From: CAWEHT01 sp963808455
Lineage (GTDB): Bacteria > Chloroflexota > Anaerolineae > CG2-30-64-16
NCBI GenBank assembly: GCA_963808455.1
Contig: CAWEHT010000237.1
Location: 1 to 8,201, forward strand
Direction of reading: 5' to 3'
DNA length: 8,201 nt
Positions 1 through 7,138 of this stretch are shown piece by piece. Both the position numbers and the translations under genes were made by a program. Within the stretch, counting starts at the first letter, position 1. The number at the start of each line of letters is the position of its first letter. Below the pieces are notes generated by a model. The model did not search any database, was not told where the DNA came from, and was given only the letters and a program-made list of their open reading frames with translations.

Positions 1-682
1 AGAAGTTCAACATCGTCAGCACGATCGCCGTCGGAGCCGCAGCACGAACACGACGACAACGATAATGATATTGAATACGATCAGCCGCGGGACCAGGCGC
101 AGGAACCCCGCGAAGCCATCCCAGGCGCTCCCATCCTGCCAGCCGGCGCAGGCCCAGCGCAAATAGAATGCCGTCAGGATCTGCCCCAGCAGCCACAGGC
201 CAACCACGGCCAGGAGCATGCTGCCGAACCCGCTGACCTGGATCGTGGCAGGCTGCCAGATCGGCATGGCCATTGGCGGCGTATTCAAAGAAAGGCCGGC
301 CGGCGCCAGCACGAGGTCGGTGATGAAGGTCATCCTGGTCGCCTGGCCCAGCGCCACGAGGCTTGGAGCACCCAGCCAGCTGCCGGCCATCACGGTGGTC
401 AGGTTGACCTGCGAGCCCACCTGGGCGGCGGCATCACGCACGAGCTGCACGGTCTGGGCCATGTTGGGCAACTGCTCCGGCCCAGCAGCCTGGAGCAACA
501 TCCCCTGCCAGCTCTGCACGAAACTGTCCACGAGCGGCCGGATCGACAGGTGGGGAGCCAGCCAGATGCTGAGATCCACCAGCACAGGGATGAGCATCAA
601 CCAGGGCCGCTGCCACACCCGGATCAATCCGGTTTGAAAGCGCGTCGATAATGCCTGGACGGGCGACCGTTTCAGTTTTCAT
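1..682 (-). CDS. Uncharacterised integral membrane protein, 3' end outside window, two apparent frameshifts
   Basis: I do not recognise a family. The ATG at 682-680 is followed by four A's (676-679); read with three A's, the frame continues directly into a long hydrophobic protein beginning MKLKRSPVQALSTRF. In that frame a membrane segment lies at about residues 26-43 (RPWLMLIPVLVDLSIWLAP), a second at about 154-174 and a third at about 198-214, with a roughly 110-residue polar to amphipathic stretch between the first two that may be extracytoplasmic. A stop at 16-18 seems artificial: restoring one G/C near position 40 gives a smooth continuation (FVLAAPTAIVLTMLNF) that is still open at the window edge. 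The gene follows a terminator-like hairpin and has its own promoter, so it is probably not part of the operon upstream. The length of the complete protein is unknown. Membrane location is well supported; function is not. Confidence 0.7.
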
Positions 683-697
683 CCGATCATTGTAGCA
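683..697 (-). promoter_or_regulatory. Extended -10 promoter placed for a leaderless transcript
   Basis: On the minus strand TGCTACAAT (697-689) matches the extended -10 form TGnTAnnnT. The last T of the -10 box (689) is followed by six bases and then the A of the ATG (682), so a start point at the usual distance of about 7 bases would fall on the start codon itself. No ribosome-binding site fits between them. No good -35 box is seen 16-18 bases upstream; that stretch is T-rich. An extended -10 can compensate for a weak -35. Confidence 0.55.
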
Positions 698-859
698 TAC
701 AACACAAAAAGAAGCGAAAACCTGCGCTCCAGTCGCCCGGATCGCGGCGCGCCTTTCCGGCGGAGGGCCGATGTGGGATGAGGCAGCCAGGCATCGCTCT
801 TCGGCAGCAGGGTCAAGTGCAGGTGGACGGCAAGCGCGCCGGCGACCAGGCGGAGGAAA

Positions 860-893
860 CCGGCGACGGGCGTGGGGGGCCGCCCGTCGCCGG
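860..893 (-). terminator. Strong GC hairpin, probable operon terminator
   Basis: A perfect 13-bp inverted repeat (CCGGCGACGGGCG at 860-872 and its complement at 881-893) surrounds an 8-base loop at 873-880. It begins 22 bases after the DUF35 stop codon. On the minus strand the stem is preceded by five A's (898-902) and followed by only TTT then CC, so the U-tract is weak. Read on the plus strand it is followed, after CAGG, by five T's, which could let it work in both directions, although no plus-strand gene leads into it. The remaining intergenic DNA (698-859) shows nothing else I can support. Confidence 0.6.
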
Positions 894-914
894 CAGGTTT
901 TTCTACAACAGATG

Positions 915-1268
915 CTATGCCAGCGGCTCGAACTTCAAGCCGAAGACGTGCTCGCCATACTGGATGCGTACCGGCTCCCAGCCGGCATTCATCGCCATGC
1001 CGAGGTGCAGCCCCTCGATCGAATCGGCCTCGAGCTGGCCCATGGCCCGCACCCCATTCTCGAACTCTCCGATGGCGATGATCAGAAACCGCTGGTCAAA
1101 GCCCCATGGCAGGTTGAAGATTTGGGTAAAGGTCAGGAGCCTGGCGCAGCCTTGCGGCTTGATCTCCTCGAAATCACGGCCTTTGCAGCCAAGGCAGCGA
1201 TCGTGAAACGGGTAGTGGACCTTGCCGCAGGCACGGCACTTGTAGGCCACGAGCTGGATCTCCTTCAT
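915..1268 (-). CDS. DUF35 family protein: zinc ribbon plus OB-fold, partner of the thiolase-like protein
   Basis: 117 residues, the usual size for a stand-alone DUF35 protein. The N-terminus carries a rubredoxin-like zinc ribbon with C11, C14, C25 and C28 (CRAC and CLGC). An OB-fold-like beta-rich domain follows from about residue 35 (RLLTFTQIFNLPWGF, then GEFENGVRAMGQLE and VRIQYGEHVFGLKF). In known systems DUF35 proteins pair with thiolase-superfamily enzymes: in archaeal acetoacetyl-CoA thiolase/HMG-CoA synthase complexes DUF35 bridges the two enzymes, and in the actinobacterial steroid side-chain aldolase ChsH2-DUF35 binds Ltp2. The start ATG overlaps the thiolase stop codon (ATGA at 1268-1265), indicating translational coupling and fitting a one-to-one complex. 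It is the last gene before the hairpin at 860-893. The family call is firm; the role as scaffold or acyl-CoA-binding partner is inferred from family and position. Confidence 0.9.
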   Translation of the reverse strand: MKEIQLVAYKCRACGKVHYPFHDRCLGCKGRDFEEIKPQGCARLLTFTQIFNLPWGFDQRFLIIAIGEFENGVRAMGQLEADSIEGLHLGMAMNAGWEPVRIQYGEHVFGLKFEPLA

Positions 1269-2455
1269 TGGTCCACCCTCCTCAGCACGAATGCCAGCAC
1301 GTTGTTGCCAAAGCCGCCGAAGTTGACTGCAAGGGCGTTGCGGGCGCCGGCGACCTGGCGGTCGGGCGGCAGCTCGTGCCTCAGCTGCCAGACGAGCTCT
1401 ACCACCTGCGCCACGCCCGTGGCGCCGACGGGATGGCCGCGCGCCTTGAGCCCGCCGGAGACATTGATCGGGATGGTGCCGCCGAGGCTCGTCTTGCCCT
1501 CCATCAGCGCCTTGCCGCCTTCGCCCTTGGGGAAGAACCCGACGTGCTCGCTCTCGGCGATTTCGAGAATGGTGAAAGCGTCGTGCAGCTCGGCCAGGTC
1601 CATATCCTGGGGCTTCAGCCCGGAGCGCGCAAACGCCTGTTCGCGGCGATGGTAACGGCCTTCAGGTCCGTGGGGTCATCGCGCTCCTGGACCGTGTGGG
1701 TGTCGGTAGCCTGTCCGAAGCCGGCGATGGAGCACCGGTGTCTTCTTGGCCTGTTGGGCCAACTCGAGGGGGCACAAGACGACGGCAGCCGCGCCATCGC
1801 TGACCGGGCAGGCATCGTAGAGGTGCAAGGGATCGGCCACGGGCGGGTTGTTGACGATCGCATGCGGGCTGTCCAGGATGCCCTCGCGGGTGATCATCAT
1901 CTCGACGTGAGCGTAGGGGTTCAGGGCGCCCATGCGCTGGTTCTTGATGGCGACCTGCGCCAGCTGCTCCCGCGTCACGCCATATTTCTCCATGTAGAGG
2001 CGCGTGAACATGCCCGCCATCCCGGGCAGCGTGACGCCATACGGGTACTCGGCCAGCGGATGGGTCAGGGTGGCCACAAAATCCGTGGCCCGCCAGCCGG
2101 TGACCTCTCGCATCTTCTCGCCGCCGGCCACCAGCACGTAGTCATAGTAACCGGAGGCGACGGCCAGCAGGCCGTTCTTGATCGCCGATGCGCCGGAGGC
2201 CGGGCCGTTCTCCACGGCATCCGCGGCGGCGGGCAGCAGCGACAGGCGGTCTACCAGCGCGCTGGCAATGCCCGTCTGATGTTGCAGCATGCCGCTGCCC
2301 ATGTTGGCCACATAGACGGCATCCACGCCGCTCTCGCCCCGCCCCGCATCGTCCAACGCCTTCAGGGAGGCCCAGGCCAGCATGTCCAGCAAACTGTCTT
2401 CGTCACGCCGGCCGAACTGGATCATGCCGGCGCCGATGATGGCAACGTCCCTCAT
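1265..2455 (-). CDS. Thiolase-superfamily protein (SCP-x/archaeal type) lacking both catalytic cysteines; two compensating frameshifts
   Basis: With one extra base removed at 1729-1730 and one restored at 1636-1637 this is a 396-residue protein, normal thiolase length. N-terminal thiolase half: MRDVAIIGAG start and VASGYYDYVLVAGGEKM near residues 98-115. C-terminal half: DACPVSDGAA (214-223), GFGQATDTHT (245-254), LHDAFTILE (290-298) and NVSGGLKARGHPVGATG (331-347). H291 and H341 (GHP) are retained. The position of the acyl-accepting cysteine (family VEAACASG) reads VENGPASG, with Pro85 in place of Cys, and the C-terminal CxG cysteine region reads VNFGGFGNN. Ordinary thiolysis by a cysteine nucleophile is therefore unlikely. 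Family members paired with DUF35 include retro-aldolases, so carbon-carbon cleavage or formation on a CoA ester is a reasonable guess. The start is set by a GGGGAGG site about 9 bases upstream. It lies 3 bp after the GNAT-like gene and overlaps DUF35 by ATGA. Confidence 0.85.
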
Positions 2456-2458
2456 GGC

Positions 2459-3148
2459 TTACCTCCCCTTCACGCCGCAAATCTGACCGGCAATGGTCTC
2501 CTCATCGGCGATGACGATCTCCTGCATGGCCTCCTCGAGAAGGTGCTGCGGTACGGGACGGTCGCCAACCACCAGGCGCGGCTTGGTTTCGTAATACAAC
2601 GCCTTGGAGAGCCGGTAGGACGGTGCGCCGCCGAGCTCGTGCGGGATGGTGGTTGGCTCCAGGCCGTATTCGATCATCCAACGCCGGAAGCCGATCGGGC
2701 TTTCGGCCACGATCAGCACTTCTTCCTGGCCCAGGTACTCGATGTGGTGCTCCATCTTCGCCGCGAACAGGTGCGAGCCGATGCGGAGCCCCCGATCGAT
2801 AGCCAGCGTATGGAGGCTCCACCCGGTAGCCGGGTCGCGGAGGCGGCCGTTGACGATCCCTACCAGGATGCCGTCCACCTGGCCGACGAGACAATACTCG
2901 TTCTGCACCCGGTAGCGATACCAGCCGAGCAGCTCGGCGTACAGGCGCACGCCCACGATATCGTAGTAGTCACGGGGGATTTTCAAGGTGGGGCGAACGG
3001 CCTTGAGCAGGGTGGGCACGTCTTCGCGGCAGGCCTCGCGCACGACCATTTTCTTCCCGTTTGCCAGCGTGATCACTTTGGGAGGATAGGGTCCCTGGCG
3101 AACTTCGGGTGGTCGCAGTACAGCCTCAAGATCCATGTCAATGGCCAT
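2459..3148 (-). CDS. GNAT-like acyltransferase-fold protein of unknown substrate
   Basis: 229 residues from the ATG at 3148-3146. A longer frame opening at 3181 exists, but the AAAGGAGG site at 3163-3156 selects this start. The layout resembles a GNAT N-acetyltransferase: VVREACREDVPTLLKAV (about 35-51) as first strand and helix, YCLVGQVDGILVGIVNGR (85-102) as the central hairpin, WSLHTLAIDRGLRIGSHLF (110-128) as strand 4 and the CoA-pyrophosphate loop, EEVLIVAES (142-150) as strand 5, and GFRRWMIEYGLEP (153-165) as a late helix. The loop has R119 and G124, but Arg122 stands where the consensus R/Q-x-x-G-x-G/A has glycine, so acetyl-CoA binding may be altered. About 50 residues of C-terminal extension (180-229) are not typical. 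The start overlaps the molybdopterin subunit stop by one base (TGATG), and the thiolase gene begins 3 bp after its stop. Its position between a molybdenum hydroxylase and a thiolase suggests acyl-CoA chemistry or enzyme maturation. The fold is inferred from pattern only. Confidence 0.65.
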   Translation of the reverse strand: MAIDMDLEAVLRPPEVRQGPYPPKVITLANGKKMVVREACREDVPTLLKAVRPTLKIPRDYYDIVGVRLYAELLGWYRYRVQNEYCLVGQVDGILVGIVNGRLRDPATGWSLHTLAIDRGLRIGSHLFAAKMEHHIEYLGQEEVLIVAESPIGFRRWMIEYGLEPTTIPHELGGAPSYRLSKALYYETKPRLVVGDRPVPQHLLEEAMQEIVIADEETIAGQICGVKGR

Positions 3149-5533
3149 CAAGAGTCCTCCTTTACCTGAGCTGGTAACCAATGGGTTGATGCCCGGCCTT
3201 GCGCCTGCAGCGCCGCCCAGATGCGCTCGCTGGTCAAGGGCAGGCTATCGAGCCAGACGCCGGTGGCATTGTGGACGGCGTGCGCAATGGCCGGCGCAGT
3301 GGGCACGAGCGGGTGCTCACCGATGCCCCGCGCGCCGAACGGCCCGTCATCCTGCGGCACCTCGACGATGATGTTCTCGGTCTCGCAGGGCGCGTTCGAC
3401 CGCGGTCGCGATGCGATAGTCGGTGAGGTTGGCGTTCTGGGGCACGCCGCGTTCGTCGAAGATGAGATTCTTGAGGAGGGCCGTGCTCATCCCCTGCACC
3501 GCGCCACCCTCGATCTGGGTCCGCACCATGTCCGGGTTGATGGCCCGGCCCACGTCGTAGGCCGAGACGAGCTTCAGCACCTGCACCTGGCCGGTCTCGA
3601 TATCCACCTCCACCTCGACCGCCTGCGCGCCCGTCGTAAAATGCACGACCGCTCGCTCGCCCTGGCCGGTTTCGTCGTCAAGCGACGTCACGTAGTCGGG
3701 CATGAAATGCCCCTCGGCGGCAATCGGCCCGCCGACCCAGGTGCCGTCGGGACACTGCATGCCGTACACAGCCATCTTCGCGACCGGGATCGATTCTTCC
3801 GTCTTGTAGCTGACCACGTTGCCGTCGATGATGTCCAGGTCGCCGGGAGCCTCGCCCCACGCCTGCGCGGCGGTGCGCAGGATCTGCTCGCGGGCGCTCT
3901 GCGCCGCCTTGAGCACCGCGTTGCCCACGCTCCACGTGATGCGCGAGGCCACCGTCTGCCACTCGTAAGGGCTGTAATCCGTGTCTACCAGGTTGACGTG
4001 CACGTCCTCGAACCTGACGCCCAGCCCCTCGGCCGCGAGCTGGGCCATGACGGTCAGGGCCCCCTGGCCGATGTCCACGCCGCCGATGCTCACGGCGACC
4101 GTCCCGTCCTCGTTCAGGTGCAGGTACGCGCTCGAGCCGGGGTTGGGCGGCATCGCCGGCGCTTTCCACATGGCTGCCATGCCCTTTCCGCGCACCTTAT
4201 GGGGCGCGGAGGGGGGCGCGCCGGGTTGGCCCCAGCCGATGGCTGCGGCCGCCTTCTCGATGCACTGGCTGAGCCCGGTGGGGTGCATCTTCATGCCGCT
4301 GCACGTCTCGTCGCCATCCTTCAGGCAGTTCTTCAGGCGCAATTCGACCGGGTCCAGGCCGAGCTGCTCTGCCATGCGGTTGATGTGCTGCTCGATGGCC
4401 CAATGTATCTCTGCCATGCCGAAGCCGCGCATGGGGCCGGTGACAGGATGATTGCAGTAGACGCAGTAGCTGTCCACGTGCACGTTGGGGACGTAGTACG
4501 GGCCGGTGCCGCTGTAGCCTGCCGCGCGGGTGATGTTCACGCCGTATTCCGTGTAGGCGCCGCCGTCCCAGTAGAAGGTGTTCTGCATCGCGGTAATACG
4601 GCCTTCACGCGTTACGCCCATCTTGACCCGCGCCACCAGCGCCTGGCGCGTGAAGGCACAATAGAACTCTTCCTCGCGGCTCAGCCGTAGCTTGACGGGC
4701 CGTCCCCTGGCGGCCAGGGCCAGGCCCACGCAGGCCCCTTCGATGCTCAGGCCCGCCTTGGAGCCGAAGCCGCCGCCCACGTGCGGCGTGATCACGCGGA
4801 TCTGGCTGTGACTGATGCCCAGCGCCATGGCAATCAGGTTGCGCTGCGCAAACGGCGACTGGCTGGATGACCAGAGGGTGATCTTGCCCTGCACGTCTTG
4901 TTGTGCGGCGCAGATGTGCGTTTCCATCGGCACGTGCTGCACCTGCGGCAGGCGGTAGGTGTGCTCCAGGACCAGGTCAGCTTCGGCCCAGCCGTGCGCC
5001 ATGTCGCCCTTGCGCACTTTGAACCAGTTAGAGATGTTGGTGCCGGCCTGGGGCCAGATGAAGGGCACGCACTCGTAGGTGCTGAGCTCCGGATGGATCA
5101 GCGGGGAGCCGGCATGCGTGCCGAGCTCGGGATCGAAAACAGCCGGCAATTCCTCGTATTCGACGTCGATCAGGTCGAGCGCCTGCTCGGCGATCTCCTC
5201 GGTGTCGGCGGCCACAGCCGCCACCGCATCCCCGACGTAGCGCACCCGATCCAGGGCGAACAGGCGACGGTCCTTCAAGTAGAGGCCGGTGTAGCCCGGG
5301 AAGTCCTGGCCGGTGATGATCACGCGCACGCCGGGCAGTACCCTGGCTTTGCTCGCATCGATCCGCACGATCCGCGCATGGGCCAGCGGGCTGTGCTTGA
5401 TCTTGCCACAGAGCAGGTTGGGGCCAAACTGCAAATCATCGACGTAGGTTGCCGCGCCGGTCGCCTTCTCGCGCCCTTCGATGCGGCGAGGGCTGGTGCC
5501 GACGATGGAGCATTTCTTGGGTGGGGTGGTCAT
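3148..5533 (-). CDS. Molybdopterin-binding large subunit of a xanthine dehydrogenase-family hydroxylase (CoxL/XdhA-like), one apparent frameshift
   Basis: This is the catalytic subunit, which binds the molybdopterin cofactor and hydroxylates substrate with oxygen from water. Removing one T of the pair at 3395-3396 gives a continuous 794-residue protein, the normal length. The first domain has VGTSPRRIEGREKATGAATY (11-30) and RVRYVGDAVAAVAADT (96-111). The cofactor domain has HVGGGFGSK (251-259), GPMRGFG (366-372), GGVDIGQG (484-491) and WSVGNAVLKAA (534-544). The C-terminal GARGIGE (733-739) carries the expected catalytic base, Glu739. The Mo-Cu CO dehydrogenase loop AYxCSFR is absent; GPMRGFG is of the xanthine/aldehyde/N-heterocycle type. 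The start is ATG at 5533, overlapping the 2Fe-2S subunit stop (ATGA). The stop at 3150-3148 shares a base with the next gene. Sequence similarity by eye suggests the XdhA, nicotinate or purine hydroxylase region of the family, but the substrate cannot be assigned. Confidence 0.92.
3156..3163 (-). promoter_or_regulatory. Strong ribosome-binding site fixing the GNAT-like gene start
   Basis: AAAGGAGG on the minus strand, 7 bases before the ATG at 3148. It lies inside the last codons of the molybdopterin subunit gene. It argues for the start that gives MAIDMDLEAV and against the upstream in-frame candidate near 3181. Confidence 0.8.
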
Positions 5534-6027
5534 CGAGCCACCTCCTCGAACCGGCTGGCTTCCGCCGCCCGAAGCGCGGCCGTCTGGATCGCCTTGACCA
5601 TGCGCAAATAGCCCGTGCAGCGGCAAAGGTTGCCGACCAGGGCCTCACGGATCTCGGCCTGCGACGGGTTGGGGTTGCGGTCGAGCAGGGCGCGCGCCGT
5701 CACCAGGGCTCCGGGCGTACAGAAGCCGCACTGGATGGCGCCCGTTTCGATGAAAGCTTCCTGGATCGGGTCGAGGCGCCTGTCCTGCGATAGCCCTTCC
5801 ACGGTGATGATCTCGGCTCCGTCCGCTTCCGGCGCCAGCACCATGCAGGAATTAACCGGTTGATGGTTCATGAGGACGGTGCAAGCGCCGCATTCGCCGG
5901 CCTCACAGCCGTTCTTGGTGCCCGTGAGCGCCAGCCGCTCACGGATGACGCGCAACAACGTCCAGTGCGACGGAACGGTCAGGCGATAGGCCTCGCCGTT
6001 GACCGTCAGGGTGATCTCGTGGTTCAT
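5530..6027 (-). CDS. 2Fe-2S small subunit of the molybdenum hydroxylase (CoxS/XdhC type)
   Basis: 165 residues, typical for this subunit, which passes electrons from molybdenum to FAD. The N-terminal plant-ferredoxin-type domain has C41, C46, C49 (CEAGECGAC) and C61 for the first 2Fe-2S cluster. The C-terminal four-helix domain has QCGFCTPG (C100, C103) and CRCTGY (C135, C137) for the second cluster. All eight ligands are present, so electron transfer should be intact. The start ATG at 6027 has GAGAGG a few bases upstream. The stop overlaps the large-subunit start (ATGA). Upstream, 72 bp containing the repeat arrays separate it from the FAD subunit, the only sizeable gap inside the hydroxylase genes. 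Confidence 0.96.
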   Translation of the reverse strand: MNHEITLTVNGEAYRLTVPSHWTLLRVIRERLALTGTKNGCEAGECGACTVLMNHQPVNSCMVLAPEADGAEIITVEGLSQDRRLDPIQEAFIETGAIQCGFCTPGALVTARALLDRNPNPSQAEIREALVGNLCRCTGYLRMVKAIQTAALRAAEASRFEEVAR

Positions 6028-6040
6028 CCGGCACCTCTCA

Positions 6041-6137
6041 GATAAGTCGCGCAGTCACGTGGTCGGGCAGTCGGGTAGTCAGACCGTGGCGCCGCAGGAC
6101 TACACGGCTACACGACTACAAGACTGCAAGACCGCTT
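6041..6137. repeat. Two facing arrays of five 8-bp repeats (NNNYAGTC) forming a large imperfect inverted repeat
   Basis: On the plus strand 6041-6080 reads as five exact-period octamers ending in AGTC or GGTC: GATAAGTC, GCGCAGTC, ACGTGGTC, GGGCAGTC, GGGTAGTC. After a 17-base gap (6081-6097), 6098-6137 reads as five octamers of the opposite orientation: GACTACAC, GGCTACAC, GACTACAA, GACTGCAA, GACCGCTT. Each pairs in register with its counterpart, with the innermost pair matching at 7 of 8 positions, so the RNA could fold into a long imperfect hairpin. The second array overlaps the 3' end of the FAD-subunit gene and contains its stop codon. Confidence 0.85.
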
Positions 6138-6984
6138 CGATGCCGCGCCGGGCGAAGACCTTCACCATGGCCCGCCGGTAGGCCGCGCTGGCCCGGAGAT
6201 CGTCGATGGGGCGGGCGGCGCGGGCGGCCAGCTCTGTGGCGGCGGCGATGCCGGCGGGGGTGCTGCCGGCCGCCAGCGCGGCGGCCGCCTCGGGCGCATA
6301 CAAGGGCGTCGGGCCCACGGCGCCCAGGGCCAGGCGCCAACTCAGGGCAGGCCCCTGGCGCCAGGCGTAGACTGCCACGCTGACGGTAGCGATATCGCCC
6401 ATTTGCGTGCGGCCGAGCTTGTGAAAAACGCCCACAGCACCGTCCGGCGCAGGCGGCAGGAGCAGGCCGGTGAGGAACTCGCCCTTGCGCAGCGCCGTCC
6501 GGCGGGGGCCAAGGAAGAACTCGGCAATGGGCAGGCAGCGGACGCCGTCCGGCCCATAGATCTCGGCTGCGGCATCCAGGCAATAGAGAGCGGGCGCCGA
6601 GTCGGCGGCCGGGCTGGCGTTGCAGCAATTGCCGCCCAACGTGGCCCGATTGCGCAACTGGTATGAAGCCACCGAGCCGCAGGCCTGGGCCAACAGGCCG
6701 TACCTGGCCCTGATCCAGGGATGCCCCGCGACCTGGTTCATGGTGCAACCGGCGCCGATCGCCAGGCCGCCATCGCCCGTGGCCCGTATCTCGCGCATGC
6801 CCGGCAGGCCCTTGAGGTCTACCACGCAGGCCGGCAGCACCTGCCCGGCTCGCGCCCGCACCAGCAGGTCGGTGCCGCCGAGGAACGCCAGCACCGGTCC
6901 CATGGCCTCATGCCAACGTCCGTTGGCCAGCAACGTGCTCGCTTCGGCGTGCGAGTGCGGGGTGATGTAGTCAAAGGGCTGCAC
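6100..6984 (-). CDS. FAD-binding medium subunit of the molybdenum hydroxylase (CoxM/XdhB type)
   Basis: 294 residues, normal for the medium subunit, which takes electrons from the 2Fe-2S clusters and passes them to the final acceptor. The N-terminal FAD motif is AFLGGTDLLV (33-42) and the second is TLGGNCCNASPAAD (115-128). HKLGRTQMGDIATVSVAV (188-205) and the C-terminal domain motif DDLRASAAYRRAM (261-273) are family-typical. Translation starts at GTG (6984-6982), supported by a very strong ribosome-binding site at 6989-6998. No insertion with 4Fe-4S ligands, as in 4-hydroxybenzoyl-CoA reductase, is visible. The last 11 or so residues (from about 284) and the stop codon lie inside the octamer repeat array, so the original C-terminus may have been replaced. 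It is probably the first gene of the operon that runs to 915. Confidence 0.93.
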   Translation of the reverse strand: MQPFDYITPHSHAEASTLLANGRWHEAMGPVLAFLGGTDLLVRARAGQVLPACVVDLKGLPGMREIRATGDGGLAIGAGCTMNQVAGHPWIRARYGLLAQACGSVASYQLRNRATLGGNCCNASPAADSAPALYCLDAAAEIYGPDGVRCLPIAEFFLGPRRTALRKGEFLTGLLLPPAPDGAVGVFHKLGRTQMGDIATVSVAVYAWRQGPALSWRLALGAVGPTPLYAPEAAAALAAGSTPAGIAAATELAARAARPIDDLRASAAYRRAMVKVFARRGIEAVLQSCSRVAV

Positions 6985-6988
6985 AGTG

Positions 6989-6998
6989 GATCACCTCC
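6989..6998 (-). promoter_or_regulatory. Ten-base perfect Shine-Dalgarno site for the FAD subunit
   Basis: GGAGGTGATC on the minus strand is exactly complementary to the conserved 3' end of bacterial 16S rRNA (GATCACCTCC). It sits 4 bases before the GTG start, with the GGAGG core 9 bases from it. It confirms the GTG start and suggests strong translation initiation for the first hydroxylase gene. Confidence 0.8.
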
Positions 6999-7059
6999 GA
7001 TCCGGGTGGCGCGGCAGTCTAGTGCAAAATCAATCAACCTGTTCGGCGGGTGCCCGACG

Positions 7060-7137
7060 GATTCTTCCCCCTGCGGGGACTTCGTCGCTGGCGCCTTGCC
7101 GCGGCCCCCGGTAGGCCGTAGGGCCGCTCAGAATGAC
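7060..7137 (-). repeat. Probable interspersed intergenic repeat with internal hairpins
   Basis: On the minus strand this begins GTCATTCTGAGCGG (from 7136) and ends GAAGAATCC (near 7060). That pairing of CATTCTGAGCG with GAAGAATC resembles a short intergenic repeat that recurs in many environmental bacterial genomes; this is recognition from memory, not a search. Inside are GCGGCCC (7101-7107) facing GGGCCGC (7121-7127), and CCCC (7068-7071) facing GGGG (7075-7078). It separates the ABC permease from the hydroxylase genes. The AT-richer stretch at 7018-7040 could hold the operon promoter, but I see no convincing -35/-10 pair. Confidence 0.5.
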
Positions 7138-7138
7138 A

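Noticed and set aside
698..859. A small gene in the spacer between the hairpin and the membrane protein promoter (one minus-strand frame is open here)
   Set aside because: There is no convincing start with a ribosome-binding site and no recognisable motif, and the frame runs through the promoter to a TGA overlapping the next ATG. An open frame of this length is common at this GC content.
1265..2455. Calling the thiolase-like gene a pseudogene because of its frame breaks
   Set aside because: The two indels compensate, the sequence on both sides and between them matches the family when corrected, and similar single-base run errors occur in other genes of the window.
1268..3169. A very long plus-strand open frame (633 codons)
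   Set aside because: It lies antisense to the thiolase and GNAT-like genes, which have clear motifs, starts and ribosome-binding sites. Long antisense frames are expected in GC-rich DNA, and the translation resembles no family.
3221..4690. A 489-codon plus-strand open frame, and another at 4898-5611
   Set aside because: Both are antisense to the molybdopterin subunit gene, whose motifs are unambiguous. They have no domain signature or plausible ribosome-binding site.
6041..6137. A CRISPR array or tRNA-like structure
   Set aside because: The units are only 8 bp with no spacers, and no cloverleaf or anticodon arm can be drawn.
3148..6984. Aerobic CO dehydrogenase (coxMSL) as the specific identity
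   Set aside because: The subunit order matches, but the large subunit lacks the AYxCSFR loop of Mo-Cu CO dehydrogenase and has GPMRGFG instead.
5530..6984. 4-Hydroxybenzoyl-CoA reductase as the specific identity
   Set aside because: The FAD subunit has no cysteine-rich insertion for the extra 4Fe-4S cluster typical of that enzyme.
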